NCBI RefSeq assembly: GCF_000004195.4
Contig: NC_030681.2
Coordinates: forward strand, 26,922,982 to 26,986,981
Direction of reading: 5' to 3'
From: Xenopus tropicalis
Taxonomy: Eukaryota; Chordata; Amphibia; Anura; Pipidae
DNA: 64,000 nucleotides
Shown here piece after piece: positions 34,839 through 46,346 of this stretch; position 1 is the stretch's first letter; the number at the start of each line of letters is the position of its first letter. A program made the translations under genes and the position numbers. Below the pieces are notes generated by a model. It searched no databases. It was not told the DNA's origin and worked only from the letters and a program-made list of their open reading frames with translations.

Positions 34839-35223
34839 CAGGGGTGTCAAACTCAATCACATAAGGGGGCCGAAAGCTAAAACACAGGCTAAGTCGCGTC
34901 TCAAATTTTTTATTAATATACTTAGTAAGATACTAAGGAGTATATTTATCCCAATGTGTAAAAAGTGGAGTAAGACATTACCGGTGATGTTGCTCATAGC
35001 AGCCAATGGATGCTTTGCTACTGTTGAAATCTCATTACTGATTGGATGCCTTGGGCAACATTACTGGTAATGCTCCACTTTTTACACAGCATGATAAATA
35101 TACCCCTAAGTCTTAGTTACTATGTGAGGAAAATGGAAATTGATCAGGTTGGATGGTCAGACACACTCACTAAGGGCCACATAAAACGGATTTGGCCCCC
35201 GGGCCTTGTGTTTGACATATATG
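34839..35223. repeat. hAT element with perfect 8-bp target duplication
   Basis: CTCTAAGT occurs at 34831-34838 and again at 35224-35231. Ends CAGGGGTGTCAAACTCA and TGTGTTTGACATATATG are imperfect inverted copies, and GGGGGCCGAAAG / TTTGGCCCCCGGGCC lie just inside. Another MITE is nested in it. Confidence 0.85.
34937..35106. repeat. Harbinger-type MITE nested in the hAT element
   Basis: TAA flanks both sides (34934-34936 and 35107-35109). Ends GGAGTATATTTATC and GATAAATATACCCC pair, as do GTGTAAAAAGTGGAG and CTCCACTTTTTACAC. A 3-bp TAA duplication fits Harbinger insertion. Confidence 0.85.
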
Positions 35224-35360
35224 CTCTAAGTGATAATTATGGCCCCCAGCATTTCTTAAGGCTCCACTGATTTTACTTTGTGAACCAATGATTCTGGACA
35301 TGCAACTTCACTAATACCTATTATTACCATAAAACACAAATAGGAACTTAATCTACAATT

Positions 35361-35536
35361 CCTGTAGATTTATTAAAATTGGAGACAAACATTACTGGTG
35401 ATGTTGCCCACAGCAACCAATCAGCAATTAGATTTGATCGGTCACCTACAAGTTAGAAAGCAAAAGCAAAGATCTGACTGGTTGTATGGGCAACATCACC
35501 GGCGATGTTTGTCTCCAGTATTAACAAATACACCCC
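35361..35536. repeat. Related Harbinger-type MITE
   Basis: Arms GGAGACAAACATTACTGGTG and CACCGGCGATGTTTGTCTCC face each other; the right end TATTAACAAATACACCCC pairs with a worn left end. The centre (CAACCAATCAG) resembles the nested element at 34937. Confidence 0.75.
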
Positions 35537-35539
35537 TTG

Positions 35540-36719
35540 GTGGGAGTTTGACTTACATGGTAGGATTACAGTGAAGGAATATAAAGCCACTGGTGACGAG
35601 ATGCGTTCTATGGTGCAAACTTTGTGCCTATAGGGTGCTCCTTACTAGTGGCTACCATTTAATTGTCATTATTATTACAGGTGTCCAAAATGATATTTCC
35701 GATTCAGCAAACTATCAGCACAATCAGTTGAGCATCAGCTCTGTATTAAAGTGCAACATTTTGTACATTGCTAGAGGTGGAGAAGAGCAACTGCATATGG
35801 ACTGTACAAATATAGATAAAATCATCTATGTAAAATAAATATACAGAAGGAAATAAAATGTATGGGTACTGGGCTTTTTGGGAACTAGATGCAACTTCTT
35901 TATAAAAAAGAAATTCCCAGTTCCACGTGTTGCAGCAATCTGGTTCCATCCTTGTGAGCATCTGAGAGCCCCTGTCATTTATACAGATAATGAAGTTCAT
36001 GACAGTAAGTGAAAATGTTTGCATTCCAGTCATTTGCTCATCAAGTTTCGTGCAACTTTCACCTAGTATTGGGCTCTTTCACTTGTTTTCTTTAGCGGGA
36101 ACTTAAAATTGCAAATTCTTTTTTTTTCTAAATTACTAAAGCAAACAAACATCGGTATGTGTACATCATTTTTATATGCTTACGCCTGGAATGTGTTTCT
36201 GCAATATCAACATCGCTTTCCCAGGATAAGTATAACAGTGCAGGCCTTCCTAAAAAAATGTACCATAAGAATAACATATTAGTGCCCTCTGGCTAGATTG
36301 TCACTTAAAATAACACATTTTTGATTGTCAAAATAATCTGAGATCTTGCACGCTGAGCCTTGTAGGAAAGGGAACGAATATGCCTTACATGGGAACCAAG
36401 ACTTGCTTCTATTTCTGTACTTTTCCTTTATGGAATGATCTGGAAGAAATAAAGGAGAGTGCTTTCTGGTAGCAAAAAGGATGCCTGGAAGCCCATTTGG
36501 TACCACTCACAACACCTCATTGCATCATAATCATTATGATTGGTTTTTGATCAGTTTAGTGCTATAACAATCTGTAGAGATTGAAAGTTGACTCACACAT
36601 TGCCAGTCTTAAATAACAATTTACCAAATATCTGATTGATCATGTTACTATAGAGGTTTGGTTCCTTACTCCTTACAGTTTCAGTTGGAAAATACTGTAT
36701 TGTATAACCAAATCAGTGC
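35540..36719. other. No gene or clear repeat seen
   Basis: Short open frames only, none with a recognisable domain. Confidence 0.4.
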
Positions 36720-37110
36720 ATGCTTGGCCAATAGGGGATCTTTTTGCCATGAAAAGGATTAACACACCAGAGGCCACCCCTTTGAATTATAGAAACAGAA
36801 CTTTGAAGCAGTGTAGGTGCCTTTTCACGGTGAGGGCAGTGAGGTTGGGGAAAGCCCTTCCTAGTGATGTTGTAATGGCAGATTCTGTTAATGCCTATAA
36901 GAGGGGCCTGGATGATTTCTTGAATAAGCATAGTATCCAAGGCTATTGTGATATCTACAATCTACAGTTATATATTGAATATATATAGTTTATATATGTG
37001 AGGTCAGTATGAGTGCTGGTATATATGTGCACTGGGGTTCATTTGGAGAGCTTAAAGTTTATGGACTTTGGTCTTTTTTCCATCTACCTTAACTATGTAA
37101 CTATATCACC
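36720..37110 (+). pseudogene. LINE 3' end relic (reverse-transcriptase ORF tail plus 3' UTR)
   Basis: An open stretch encodes GKALPSDVVMADSVNAYKRG and then LDDFLNKHSIQG, the C-terminal signature I associate with a frog non-LTR retrotransposon ORF2. It is followed by GGGTTCATTTGGAGAGCTT, a 'GGACTTTGGTCTTTTTTCCA' tail and TAACTATGTAACTAT. No intact reverse transcriptase or endonuclease is present. It is the same general tail type as 38172-38904. Confidence 0.65.
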
Positions 37111-37378
37111 TATTTTTTTCAAGCCTGAATATGATACAAAAATACTGCTCATAAATAAAAATATTCTGTTAGCCCCCCCATTTATTACCCAGACCCTCAT
37201 TGGCACCTCTCCTCACTGAAAAAAAAATCCAGCCCAGGGTACTATACAACTTATTGTCACCATTTTCTCTTCTTTCCCCAGGATCTTTGCTGTGGCCCTG
37301 GGCTGCACACATGCTCAGTAGAGCAAAGTTTTGCCTTTTTTTTACTTTACAGTTCCAATTTTATTTTACTGCATATAC

Positions 37379-37640
37379 TCATTTAAAATCACAGGGGTGG
37401 CAAACAAGTTCATTACCACTTGAACGATGCCACATGTCTTTCAACTTATGCCACAGATTCTCAGCTAAACTGAGATCAGGGATTTGACTGGGCCATTGTA
37501 GGACATTGACCTTTTTGTTTTTGAACTTGTCCAATGTGTTTGAGATCAAGTGTCCTGTTGACTGGAACAGGTTTTCTTGCACTATTTTCCTGTATATTGC
37601 ATCATCCATTCTTTTTATTCTTTTTATGTGAACAAGATGC
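37379..37640 (-). pseudogene. Tc1/mariner transposase C-terminal relic
   Basis: A 76-codon minus-strand frame contains KVNVLQWPSQIPDL followed by SLAENLWHKLKDMWHR. This is the hallmark of Tc1-type DDE transposases around the last catalytic region. Upstream IYRKIVQENLFQS matches the preceding conserved block, but the usual segment between them holding the middle Asp (the 'QDND' region) is missing, so the enzyme is broken. Terminal inverted repeats were not identified. Family membership is confident; subfamily unknown. Confidence 0.85.
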
Positions 37641-37924
37641 TAAGTCCCTGTTGATAGAAAGCAATTGCAAAAAGTAATTAATTATGTTGTACTATTTGAA
37701 ATGTGAACTACCCATGGAACACATGGACAACATTTGAAGTGTAAACTTTAGCATAATCTCACACTTTTTTGCCACTCCTTATCGAGATCACATTGACTTT
37801 CTAAGACTCTCATGGACTAAAGGTAGATCTAGACCTGTCAAGGTTCTAATGGTCAGGGACGGAAAACAACAGAGATTTTATTATAACTAACATATATATG
37901 AAGCCCTAGCATATGTAAACCAGA

Positions 37925-38010
37925 AGGATACAGTAAATACATTAAACATACAAGTTACACGCAAATACTTACTAATACAAGAAGTAAAGAGGGCCCTGCT
38001 CATTAGCGAT
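37925..38010 (-). repeat. Diverged L2/CR1-like retroposon fragment
   Basis: ATACAAGAAGTAAAGAGGGC and CCTGCTC align in order with ATACAAGAGGTGAAGAGGGC in the copies at 47241 and 48722. Only the middle of the repeat survives. Confidence 0.45.
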
Positions 38011-38171
38011 ATCACTGTTGGGGGAGTCAGAAGTAATGAAGGTCTGAAGAGAGAATTAATATCCAGATTTGATATAAACATGCAACAGCACATGTGAATG
38101 TTTTATAGACCCTTAAAAAAGACTTTGTAACATAGCTCAATAATATCTAGTTACCCCACAGGTCTTTTTGA

Positions 38172-38904
38172 CTTCCGTTTATTTATAACTGCAAAGGAAA
38201 ACAAGGTTTTAAACTGTATTAAAAGGGGCATAGATTCAACAGAGGTGAGATTCATTCTTCCCCTTTATAAAGGACTGGTAATGCCCAATCTAAAATATGT
38301 AATGCGGTTTTGGTCTCTAGTGCTCAAACAGCATATTAATGAATTAGAAAGAGAGTCCAAAGACAGACAACTAAGCTGGGAAAGGGTACGGATAGTCTCA
38401 GTTATGAAGAAAGACGGGCCAAGTTGGGTTTCTTTACACTGAAGAAGCGGTGCTTAAGGGGGCATATGATAAATTTATAGAGGATCATATAATTAACTCT
38501 TGCTTTATTTACCAGTAAGTCCTTCCAGCAGATACAAGGGTATCCATTCCTATTAGAAGAAAGGAGGTTCCATCTTTATATTCGGAAAAGGGTTTTTCAA
38601 GAGAGAGCTATAAAATTGTAGAATTCTCTCACATTACATTAGATAGCTTCAAGAAGGGGTTGGATGGCTTTTTAGTGAGTGAGGGAATATTGAAAACAGC
38701 TTAGTACAAGTTGATCATGGGACTAGTCTGCTTGACATCTTGGAGTGAGGATGGACTTTTTTCCCCCTCTGAGGCAAATTGGAGAGGCTATAGATGGAGT
38801 TGTTTTGCCTTTCTCTGGATCAACTAGCAGCTAGACAGGTTTCATTTAGATGAATGGGTTAAACTTGATGGACGTGTGTCTTTTTACAACCCTACCGTGT
38901 AAAC
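38172..38904 (+). pseudogene. 5'-truncated LINE insertion flanked by a 27-bp direct repeat
   Basis: Direct repeats 38145-38171 and 38905-38931 (ATCTAGTTACCCCACAGGTC...) agree at 26 of 27 positions and bracket the insert. Inside, the plus strand encodes FILPLYKGLVMPNLKYV and HINELERESKDRQLS, matching the end of L2/CR1/Jockey-type reverse transcriptase ORFs, then broken frames. The 3' part carries CTGAGGCAAATTGGAGAGGC, CTGGATCAACTAGCAG and TTGATGGACGTGTGTC, a tail I recognise from Xenopus repeats. The polypeptide is not functional. Confidence 0.8.
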
Positions 38905-38931
38905 ATCTAGTTACCCCACAGGTCTGTTTGA

Positions 38932-40666
38932 ACTACAGGTTGATTCTAGCCTTGCCAACTTTTGTAGAATATAATACCATTTGTTAGACCAGCATATTTC
39001 ACTTATACTCTTGCTTTAAAATGATCATAGCTATAAAAATGTAGTCATCTTACAAAGAAAAATTTGTACTCTGAATATATATATACAAAGGAAATCCAGT
39101 TGCCCTTTAGGAACTGGCACAAAGTGGTAGGTTTTCTCAGCTCATGGAGGTTGCCCAAAACAGAATTGACATGTAAACCTTTACTTGCACTTCTGGCATC
39201 TATAATAATAGCTTTAAGCTATGCATACAAGTAAAATAAAATTAAAAAAAAAAAATATATATTTATTATTAATTAATGAATTTACAGTTGTGCCAGTCTG
39301 CTGTGCCTCTAATGACCCCTGGCCCCTTTGGCCTTCTCATAAATCTTGGCCTGATGAAATGTTCTGCTCTCACCAAGTTTCTCAGCTAAAGAAATCTCTG
39401 CAAAGAAAATGTTGTCAGGTCTATTAGTAAAGAAGAATTTCATGAGTCCCCTGCAGAGTGCAAGCCTGCTGCCTTTGAATAGGGGACAGCCAAGATCCCT
39501 TGCCACCCCAGCAAGAAATGGCAGAGCACCATCACAGTCCATGATTTATGATCTGAGAAAGCGCTCATCCATCTGAATAAAAGAGTTCACAGAAGCAGAT
39601 TTCTTTATGTGAAACTAAAATCCCCATTATCTCCCACTTACCCTTACAGCCATGAAAAATGACTTTAACTGAAAAAGTGCAACCTTCAGAGATTTCTGTG
39701 CTTTCCCTCGTATATTTACAATCCACTAGGCACTTTTCACTTATAAACTCCAGGACTTTTCACAGGTTTTCGCTAATTAATGTCACTAGTATGGAAATGT
39801 GAGCAGGGCTGCAAACAAACGGCGACAAATGAGATTTTATTGCCGGTGCAAGAAATCCAGGGAATAATTAGCAGGTCCACTGAGTACTCGATTAGAAGTA
39901 ACTGGATTACTAATAGGCAGACTCAAGGATTGCCAAGGGAAACGCTGAGGGATTTTCACCTTGGGGCACATTTAGGCCGTCTGTTGTACCCTTCAAACTT
40001 CCAACTGGACAAATGTGGGAAAGCAGGCAGTGAAATGTTAGACAGCTGAAACTGGATGTTGACTAATCTGCTCCAGAACCAGATTTGTTTTGCTACATAC
40101 TGGTCACTAGCCAAGAATTCCAAAGGAATTATTTTAATATTGTTAAAAAGTTAACCCTCTCAAGACCACCGGGTTCCCTTCCACTCCCCGCGAGTCCTAA
40201 TCATTTCTCAAACATTTCAAGCATGCTGTCATACAGAAGGAAATGCAAATAGGCAGGGAGGTTAACAGTAAAACAAATAAATACACTGGAAGTTGGAGGC
40301 TTTTTTTCCCCCCTTTAAAATGGAATGTTTAAAAAAAGAAATCTGTCATCGGAAGACTTATTAGCTGTGCCTGGAGAGACACATGAGTTGGACATTTGCT
40401 GCTCATGCCAAATTGGTTGGAAATTAGCTCTGCCGAAACATTACGCCTGTAAATTCTTTGCAGGTTCCCAAATTCTTTACCCGTCACTTGCAATTATAGT
40501 TTAGAAGCTTACTATAGTTTAGAAAGAAGCTGCTTGTTGTCCTAAATGCCATGCAGTGTCTGTGTTACAAGAGCGAAACCAAAGAGGCACTTTGTGATCA
40601 AGTTCTGAATTCTGAATGAGAAATAAACAGAGAATAAATTCTTAACAATGGATAAATGGAGGCAAA
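38932..40666. other. Repeat-poor stretch with strongest conserved-element-like texture (39540-40600)
   Basis: From 39540 to 40600 I find no repeat ends. The sequence is rich in homeodomain cores (GCTAATTAATG, AATAATTAGC) and holds a perfect octamer ATGCAAAT at 40243-40250. An 89-codon frame at 39780-40049 lacks coding signs. This looks like a cluster of developmental enhancers, but conservation is untested. Confidence 0.35.
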
Positions 40667-40667
40667 A

Positions 40668-40725
40668 TATTGCTGGGAGCTGTAGTTCCACGTGCAGAGG
40701 GCCACAGGTTGCTCTGGCTTATTCC
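40668..40725 (-). repeat. Possible hAT terminal fragment
   Basis: TGCTGGGAGCTGTAGTTCC followed by GAGGGCCACAGGTTGC resembles the inverted end of a common short hAT family. The partner may be the CAGGGGTATGCAACC near 40787, but the arrangement is not that of a single intact element. Confidence 0.35.
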
Positions 40726-41482
40726 ATGGTCACTAGGACACTAGTTAATGTACCAGAGGCCCCCGAGGCCCAAGGCAATTATGTAAATCAGGGGTATGCA
40801 ACCTGAAAGCAGCTGGGAAGCAGCTCAAGCCAAGTAAAGCTCACAAGCCCATGACATTGCAGTGGGTTTCAAAAAAGCCACTAAAAAATTGCATAAGGCA
40901 AGACAGGATCATTGGCCACAAAAGAGTCATAAAACTTGGGGGCTATGACACCAATGCATATTTAGGTGACAACTGTCTGCCAAGATATCCATGATATTTG
41001 CCCCATTCTTGTCAGTCAGAAGAGCAGTGATCCTTGGCATTTTACTACTCAGCAGTAGTGATCACCATGCACCATACATTATACCATGATTTGTACTGAC
41101 GTTAAGGAAACTGTACAAATCAAACACATCCCCCCTGGTTTGTCCAATGCAAAAATACTAACAAATGGACTCCTGGAAAAAGAGTTCTAGATTAAATTCC
41201 CATGGTATGTCTTTATGCACAAATTTTCAGCACAATATTTCTTCAGAGCTATTCCTCTGTACTTATGTAAAAATTAGAGATACGTAAAATATTGTAATGG
41301 AAATCACCCCAAATCTTACCCTAATGACAATCTTATTGGATCCACATCTAACCACCACTTCCCTCCAGGGGGTAAAGCCCCAGAGTTTGGAAACCTCTGT
41401 CTTAGTGGTTATTCTCAGTCAGAACCCTTTTAGTAAGGGGCACAATTACACCCCTTAATTCTCATTCCCATTCTATGAGGCA

Positions 41483-42640
41483 CCTTTGCACCCTGTCCTT
41501 ACTGCCTGCTCATTAGGTTCCTTTGCACCCTGTCCTTACTGCCTGCTCATTAGGTTCCTTTGCACCCTGTCCTTACTGCCTGCCCATTAGGTTCCTTTGC
41601 ACCCTGTCCTTACTGCCTGCTCATTAGGTTCCTTTGCACCCTGTCCTTACTGCCTGCCCATTAGGTTCCTTTGCACCCTGTCCTTACTGCCTGCCCATTA
41701 GGTTCCTTTGCACCCTGTCCTTACTGCCTGCCCATTAGGTTCCTTTGCACCCTGTCCTTACTGCCTGCCCATTAGGTTCCTTTGCACCCTGTCCTTACTG
41801 CCTGCTCATTAGGTTCCTTTGCACCCTGTCCTTACTGCCTGCTCATTAGGTTCCTTTGCACCCTGTCCTTACTGCCTGCCCATTAGGTTCCTTTGCACCC
41901 TGTCCTTACTGCCTGCTCATTAGGTTCCTTTGCACCCTGTCCTTACTGCCTGCTCATTAGGTTCCTTTGCACCCTGTCCTTACTGCCTGCCCATTAGGTT
42001 CCTTTGCACCCTGTCCTTACTGCCTGCTCATTAGGTTCCTTTGCACCCTGTCCTTACTGCCTGCTCATTAGGTTCCTTTGCACCCTGTCCTTACTGCCTG
42101 CTCATTAGGTTCCTTTGCACCCTGTCCTTACTGCCTGCCCATTAGGTTCCTTTGCACCCTGTCCTTACTGCCTGCCCATTAGGTTCCTTTGCACCCTGTC
42201 CTTACTGCCTGCTCATTAGGTTCCTTTGCACCCTGTCCTTACTGCCTGCCCATTAGGTTCCTTTGCACCCTGTCCTTACTGCCTGCTCATTAGGTTCCTT
42301 TGCACCCTGTCCTTACTGCCTGCTCATTAGGTTCCTTTGCACCCTGTCCTTACTGCCTGCCCATTAGGTTCCTTTGCACCCTGTCCTTACTGCCTGCCCA
42401 TTAGGTTCCTTTGCACCCTGTCCTTACTGCCTGCTCATTAGGTTCCTTTGCACCCTGTCCTTACTGCCTGCTCATTATGTTCCTTTGCACCCTGTCCTTA
42501 CTGCCTGCTCATTAGGTTCCTTTGCACCCTGTCCTTACTGCCTGCCCATTAGGTTCCTTTGCACCCGGTCCTTACTGCCTGCTCATTAGGTTCCTTTGCA
42601 CCCTGTCCTTACTGCCTGGTCATTAGGTTCCTTTGCACCC
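41483..42640. repeat. 37-bp minisatellite, about 31 units
   Basis: Unit: CCTTTGCACCCTGTCCTTAC then TGCCTGCTCATTAGGTT. Spacing is exactly 37 bp throughout. Units differ mainly at one site, CTCATT or CCCATT: units 3, 5-8, 11, 14, 18, 19, 21, 24, 25 and 29 carry C and most others T. Unit 27 has ATTATG, one near the end has CCCGG, and unit 31 has GGTCATT. Since 37 is not a multiple of three, the 71-codon frame at 42374-42589 reads three units per cycle and is not a gene. Confidence 0.98.
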
Positions 42641-42879
42641 CGTGCAGGCTTGTGCTCTCTAACTTTTGAGTGCTGCCAACTTGCTTCTACTCAAGAATAT
42701 AGCACTGCTGAACACATTCTGGAGTACAACAACCCAAGGACCTGTGGTCTCAGCAGCTGACGGCTTTCAGCTAATTCTTGAGGTCCAAAATTTGTCTTTA
42801 TGTTTACTTCAATCAAACACATTTGTTACGCTATAGAGCATGGAGTGGTCCAGCATCTTCTATACTTTTTGGGTTCTAC

Positions 42880-43345
42880 TTATAGGAAAACTATACCCCG
42901 AGAATGAATACTTATCCAACAGATATTTTATATCATATCAAGTGACCTATCAAAGTATCTCACCAAAGTGTAATATATATATCAGTAAATATTGCCCTTT
43001 TCCCTTGAGCCGCCATTTTGTGATGGGCTGTGTGCTCCCTCAGAGATCACCTGACAGGAAGTAGTGTGGAAGCAAAAGGCAGAATGCTGTCCATTAATTG
43101 GCTGATGTTATTATTATTATTAACATTTATTTATAAAGCTCCAACATATTCCGCAGCGCTGTACATGTATGTGTGCCCTTGGATTGTTTGTGTGCACTGT
43201 AAATCTTACAATCCCAGCCGTAAAGTACTCAAACTGACAATTTTCTTATTAGGATTTAGGGTACCACTAAAAAAGTACATTTTAATGAAAATGGTTTATT
43301 TAGATAAAACAGGTCAGGTGAAATTTACTCTATCCTCCTGCTTTA
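42880..43345 (+). repeat. T2-like MITE (same family as 476-1036), interrupted
   Basis: Starts TTATAGGAAAACTATACCCC, then GAATACTTATCCAACAGAT, AGATCACCTGACAGGAAGT and ATGGTTTATTTAGATAAA in family order. The right terminus is not clear. A retroposon tail is inserted at 43108. Confidence 0.7.
43108..43165 (-). repeat. L2/CR1-like retroposon 3' tail with (TAA)n end
   Basis: The minus strand reads TGTACAGCGCTGCGGAATAT, GTTGGAGCTTTATAAATAA and then TAATAATAATAATAA. The same tail is at 47241-47395 and 48722-48900. Only about 58 bp was inserted. Confidence 0.7.
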
Positions 43346-44420
43346 CCATCTAACGTAAAGTAAAAGAAGGATAAATCCTGCTCAAGCATGAAGTATACTT
43401 TCCTTTCAGTGTTACACCTGCACAAGCAGCATGACTATTTTTGCTATAAATATACTTCTAGTTCCAAACCACAGTATAAACGCTAACCTCGAAGACCATT
43501 TTCTCTAAAATGAGATAAAGAAGCATAAAACAGGGTACTTAAATGATTATGTGTGAGGTAATTTTTTAATGAGCTCAGTTCACAGGCCCTGAAGGGTTAA
43601 TTAAGTGGGGGAAAGATGTTATCGGGAATGCTGAACTTTAAAGGCAAAGGCTCCCCACAGGGGCCGAGCCAACTGGGCAATAGCAAATAAACTAGCTACT
43701 AAATGATCAGAAGTTGACCGAGCTGTTCCGCTTCAGATCACTCAGTGCCTTCCAGCGATATGGTTTAAAAACACTGAGATTAAAGGACCATAAAAGTACA
43801 CATTTTCATGTGGTCACATGCAAGTTTAAGAACCAAGTAAACCACAGAAAGAATGCTCAACATAGGTAGCAAAACACAAGCTGAATTAATGACAAAGGAG
43901 CCTTGGTAAAAACACAGAAAAACATGTAAAACTTCACCTATTATTAGAGCCTCGCTCCCGCATTATGGCGCTTCCAAGGGCACTCGGTCATTCCTTTCTG
44001 TTGTTTTCCACTAGGTCATTCTTGGGAGCTTTTTAAGAGATTGGTGACAAGCTGGGCAGGTTGTACCTTGAAGGGCTATTCTTACTAATTAAGCATCGTC
44101 ATTCTCTGCTGCAAAGTACAATGTGGCAACAAGGTAATAAACAAATGTCTCGTTAAACATGGGATATAGTCAATTGACATCTCACAGTTTTTAGACCCCC
44201 AAGCACAACTCTTTTCTACATTTCTTCACTGAAATGTCTCATTTACTAGAATGTGTGAATTAAATTTGCTTGAATTATCCAAATGATTTTTTGAAAAAAA
44301 AAAAAATCTAAAATTTGGCAACTAGAACCTGGTGAACTTCTGGGAAGTGTATATCCAACATTTTGTTTGCGAAAATAAAGATAAACCTTATGCTGATTAA
44401 CTAAATAATGAATCTCATAA
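43346..44420. other. Repeat-poor stretch; conserved-element-like texture at 43540-44160
   Basis: Contains GGGTTAATTAAGTGGGG, ACTAATTAAGCATCG and GTAATAAACAAATG, resembling homeodomain and forkhead sites. No coding region or repeat termini are seen. Confidence 0.3.
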
Positions 44421-44893
44421 AGGCAGAAATTCCGTAATTTGGATCTCCATACCTTAAGTCTACTAAAAAACAATAAAGCATTAAACACAATAGTTGTTTC
44501 CTACAATAAGGATTAATTATATATATATCAGTAATATATATCAGTTACAAGGTACTGTTTTATTATTACAGAGAAAAGGGAATCATTTAACCATTAAATA
44601 AACCCAATAGGGCTGTTCTGCCCCCAATAAGGGGTAATTATATCTTAGTTGGGATCAAGTACAGGTACTGTTTTATTATTACAGAGAAAAGGGAATCATT
44701 TAACCATTAAATAAACCCAATAGGGCTGTTCTGCCCCCAATAAGGGGTAATTATATCTTAGTTGGGATCAAGTACAAGGTGCTGTTTTATTATTACAGAG
44801 AAAAAGGAAATCAGTTTTAAAAAATTAGAATTATTTGCCTAAAATAGAGTCTAGGGGAGATGGGCTTCCCGTAATTCAGGGCCTAATACCTGT
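44421..44893 (-). repeat. CAGGTATGGGA-family MITE with B, B, A units
   Basis: The left terminus is missing, but CCGTAATTTGGATCTCCATA and the internal units are clear. Two B units (GGGCTGTTCTGCCCCC on this strand) lie between about 44560 and 44790 with 113-bp spacing, after an A unit at 44490. It ends AATACCTG-TA near 44893. Confidence 0.8.
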
Positions 44894-45146
44894 ATTAGCC
44901 AGAAAGCTTGGGACCTGGGGATTTCTGTATAGGGGTGCTTTCTGTAATTTGGATCCCCATAACTTAAGTTTTGACTCCCATAAACGTTTAATTATATCCT
45001 AGGTAAGTGCAAGGTACTGTTTTAATATTACAAAGAAAAAGGAAATAATTTAAAAAAATCATTTGCCTAAAACAGGGGAGATGGGCTTCCCGTAAATTTG
45101 GAGTTTTTTGGATAACAGGTGTCTGGATAAGGGATAACACAGCCTG
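44894..45146 (-). repeat. Second CAGGTATGGGA-family copy, abutting the first
   Basis: AGAAAGCTTGGGACCTGGGG, TGTAATTTGGATCCCCATAA and GGAGATGGGCTTCCC follow in family order, in the same orientation as the preceding copy. The internal unit is shortened and terminal repeats are poorly kept. Confidence 0.7.
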
Positions 45147-45170
45147 TCTATTTGTCCTTGCATTTACAGA

Positions 45171-45450
45171 CAGTGTTGGACTGGCCCACCAGGATACCAG
45201 GAAAACTCTCAATGGGCCCAGGTGTCAGTGGGCCCTCCTGCTCCTTACCATTTGGCCTGCTTCATGGTCATTCCCTATTTCTGAATGGGAACAAAGAGGA
45301 GAAATAGATGGAAGGATAGATGCTAGCGTGTAAATAAAAGAGTCTTGGAGAATAAAGAGGTTGAGTGGGGGAAGGAGATAAAATAGTTTGGAGAGTGGGC
45401 CTATTGGCTAAGGATTTCTGGTGGGCTCCTGGGGTCCCAGTCTGACACTG
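45171..45450. repeat. hAT element with perfect 8-bp target duplication
   Basis: TTTACAGA at 45163-45170 and 45451-45458 flanks the element. Ends CAGTGTTGGACTGG and (minus strand) CAGTGTCAGACTGG are near-identical inverted repeats. The 280-bp body has no coding capacity. Confidence 0.9.
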
Positions 45451-45581
45451 TTTACAGATCAGAGAAAGCTGTACAACCTCTGATCAGGTTAATGTGCAAT
45501 GCGCTGTCTTTGTTGTTAGCCATGTCTTATCTGACAGTTTCCATTAAGGTAATATTCAAAGCACTGCTGAGAAGAATGAAA

Positions 45582-46041
45582 TTAAAGGAACACTGTCATG
45601 GGAAAAAATGTTTTTTTTTTAAACGCATCAGTTAATAGAGCTTCTCTAGCAGAATCCTGCACTGAAATCTGTTTTTCAAACACACAAACAGATTTTGAAA
45701 TTCCACATGAAGCTAGGCATATTCTTCATTTCCCAGGGTGCCACAGCTCTGCAAGTTGGAGTGATATCACCCCCTCCCAGCAGCCAATCAGCAGAACAAT
45801 GGGAAGGGAGCAATATAGCAGCTCCCAGTAGGTATCTGAATAGCACTTAATAGTAAGTAATCCAGGTCCGGCTTGGGACTCCTCCAGTTACATGGGAGTA
45901 AGAGAAACAATAGGTTATCTGAAAGCAGTTCTAAAGTGTAGCGCTGGCTCCTTCTGAAAGCTCAGACTCAGGCACAATGTACTGCGCCTGCTATTTCTAA
46001 ATAAAAATAACACAATAAAAATCATGGCAGTATCCCTTTAA
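45582..46041. repeat. T2/Kolobok-type MITE
   Basis: TTAA at both ends. Termini TTAAAGGAACACTGTCATGG and, on the minus strand, TTAAAGGGATACTGCCATG match the T2 pattern. It lies about 300 bp upstream of the coding relic. Confidence 0.85.
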
Positions 46042-46346
46042 AAGAATTAATGAATAGAAGATGCAGAGAGTCACATTCCAGTATAGAGGCAATGGGCTAA
46101 ATCTTCACAAATGAAAGTGACTTTAGGCGCAACTGACTGTGAGGAAAAGCACAAGTTGCCCAATGGGTTTGTGTACATAAATGAGCCCCAATGTTATAGT
46201 TAATTTTTCTATTACAACATTAAAGGCAATGCTTGACATTCCCCACAAATATTAGCTTTGCAAAGGTTAGCATTACTGGAGTAGCATACTTGTTTATTTG
46301 AAACTACTGTGCCTAAAGCTTTCTCCTTTCATCATCTGTTTTCCAG

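Noticed and set aside
42374..42589. 71-codon frame with a repeated hydrophobic peptide
   Set aside because: It is the 37-bp minisatellite read in three rotating frames.
41483..42640. CRISPR-like regular repeat
   Set aside because: Units are contiguous without unique spacers and the context is a vertebrate genome; it is a minisatellite.
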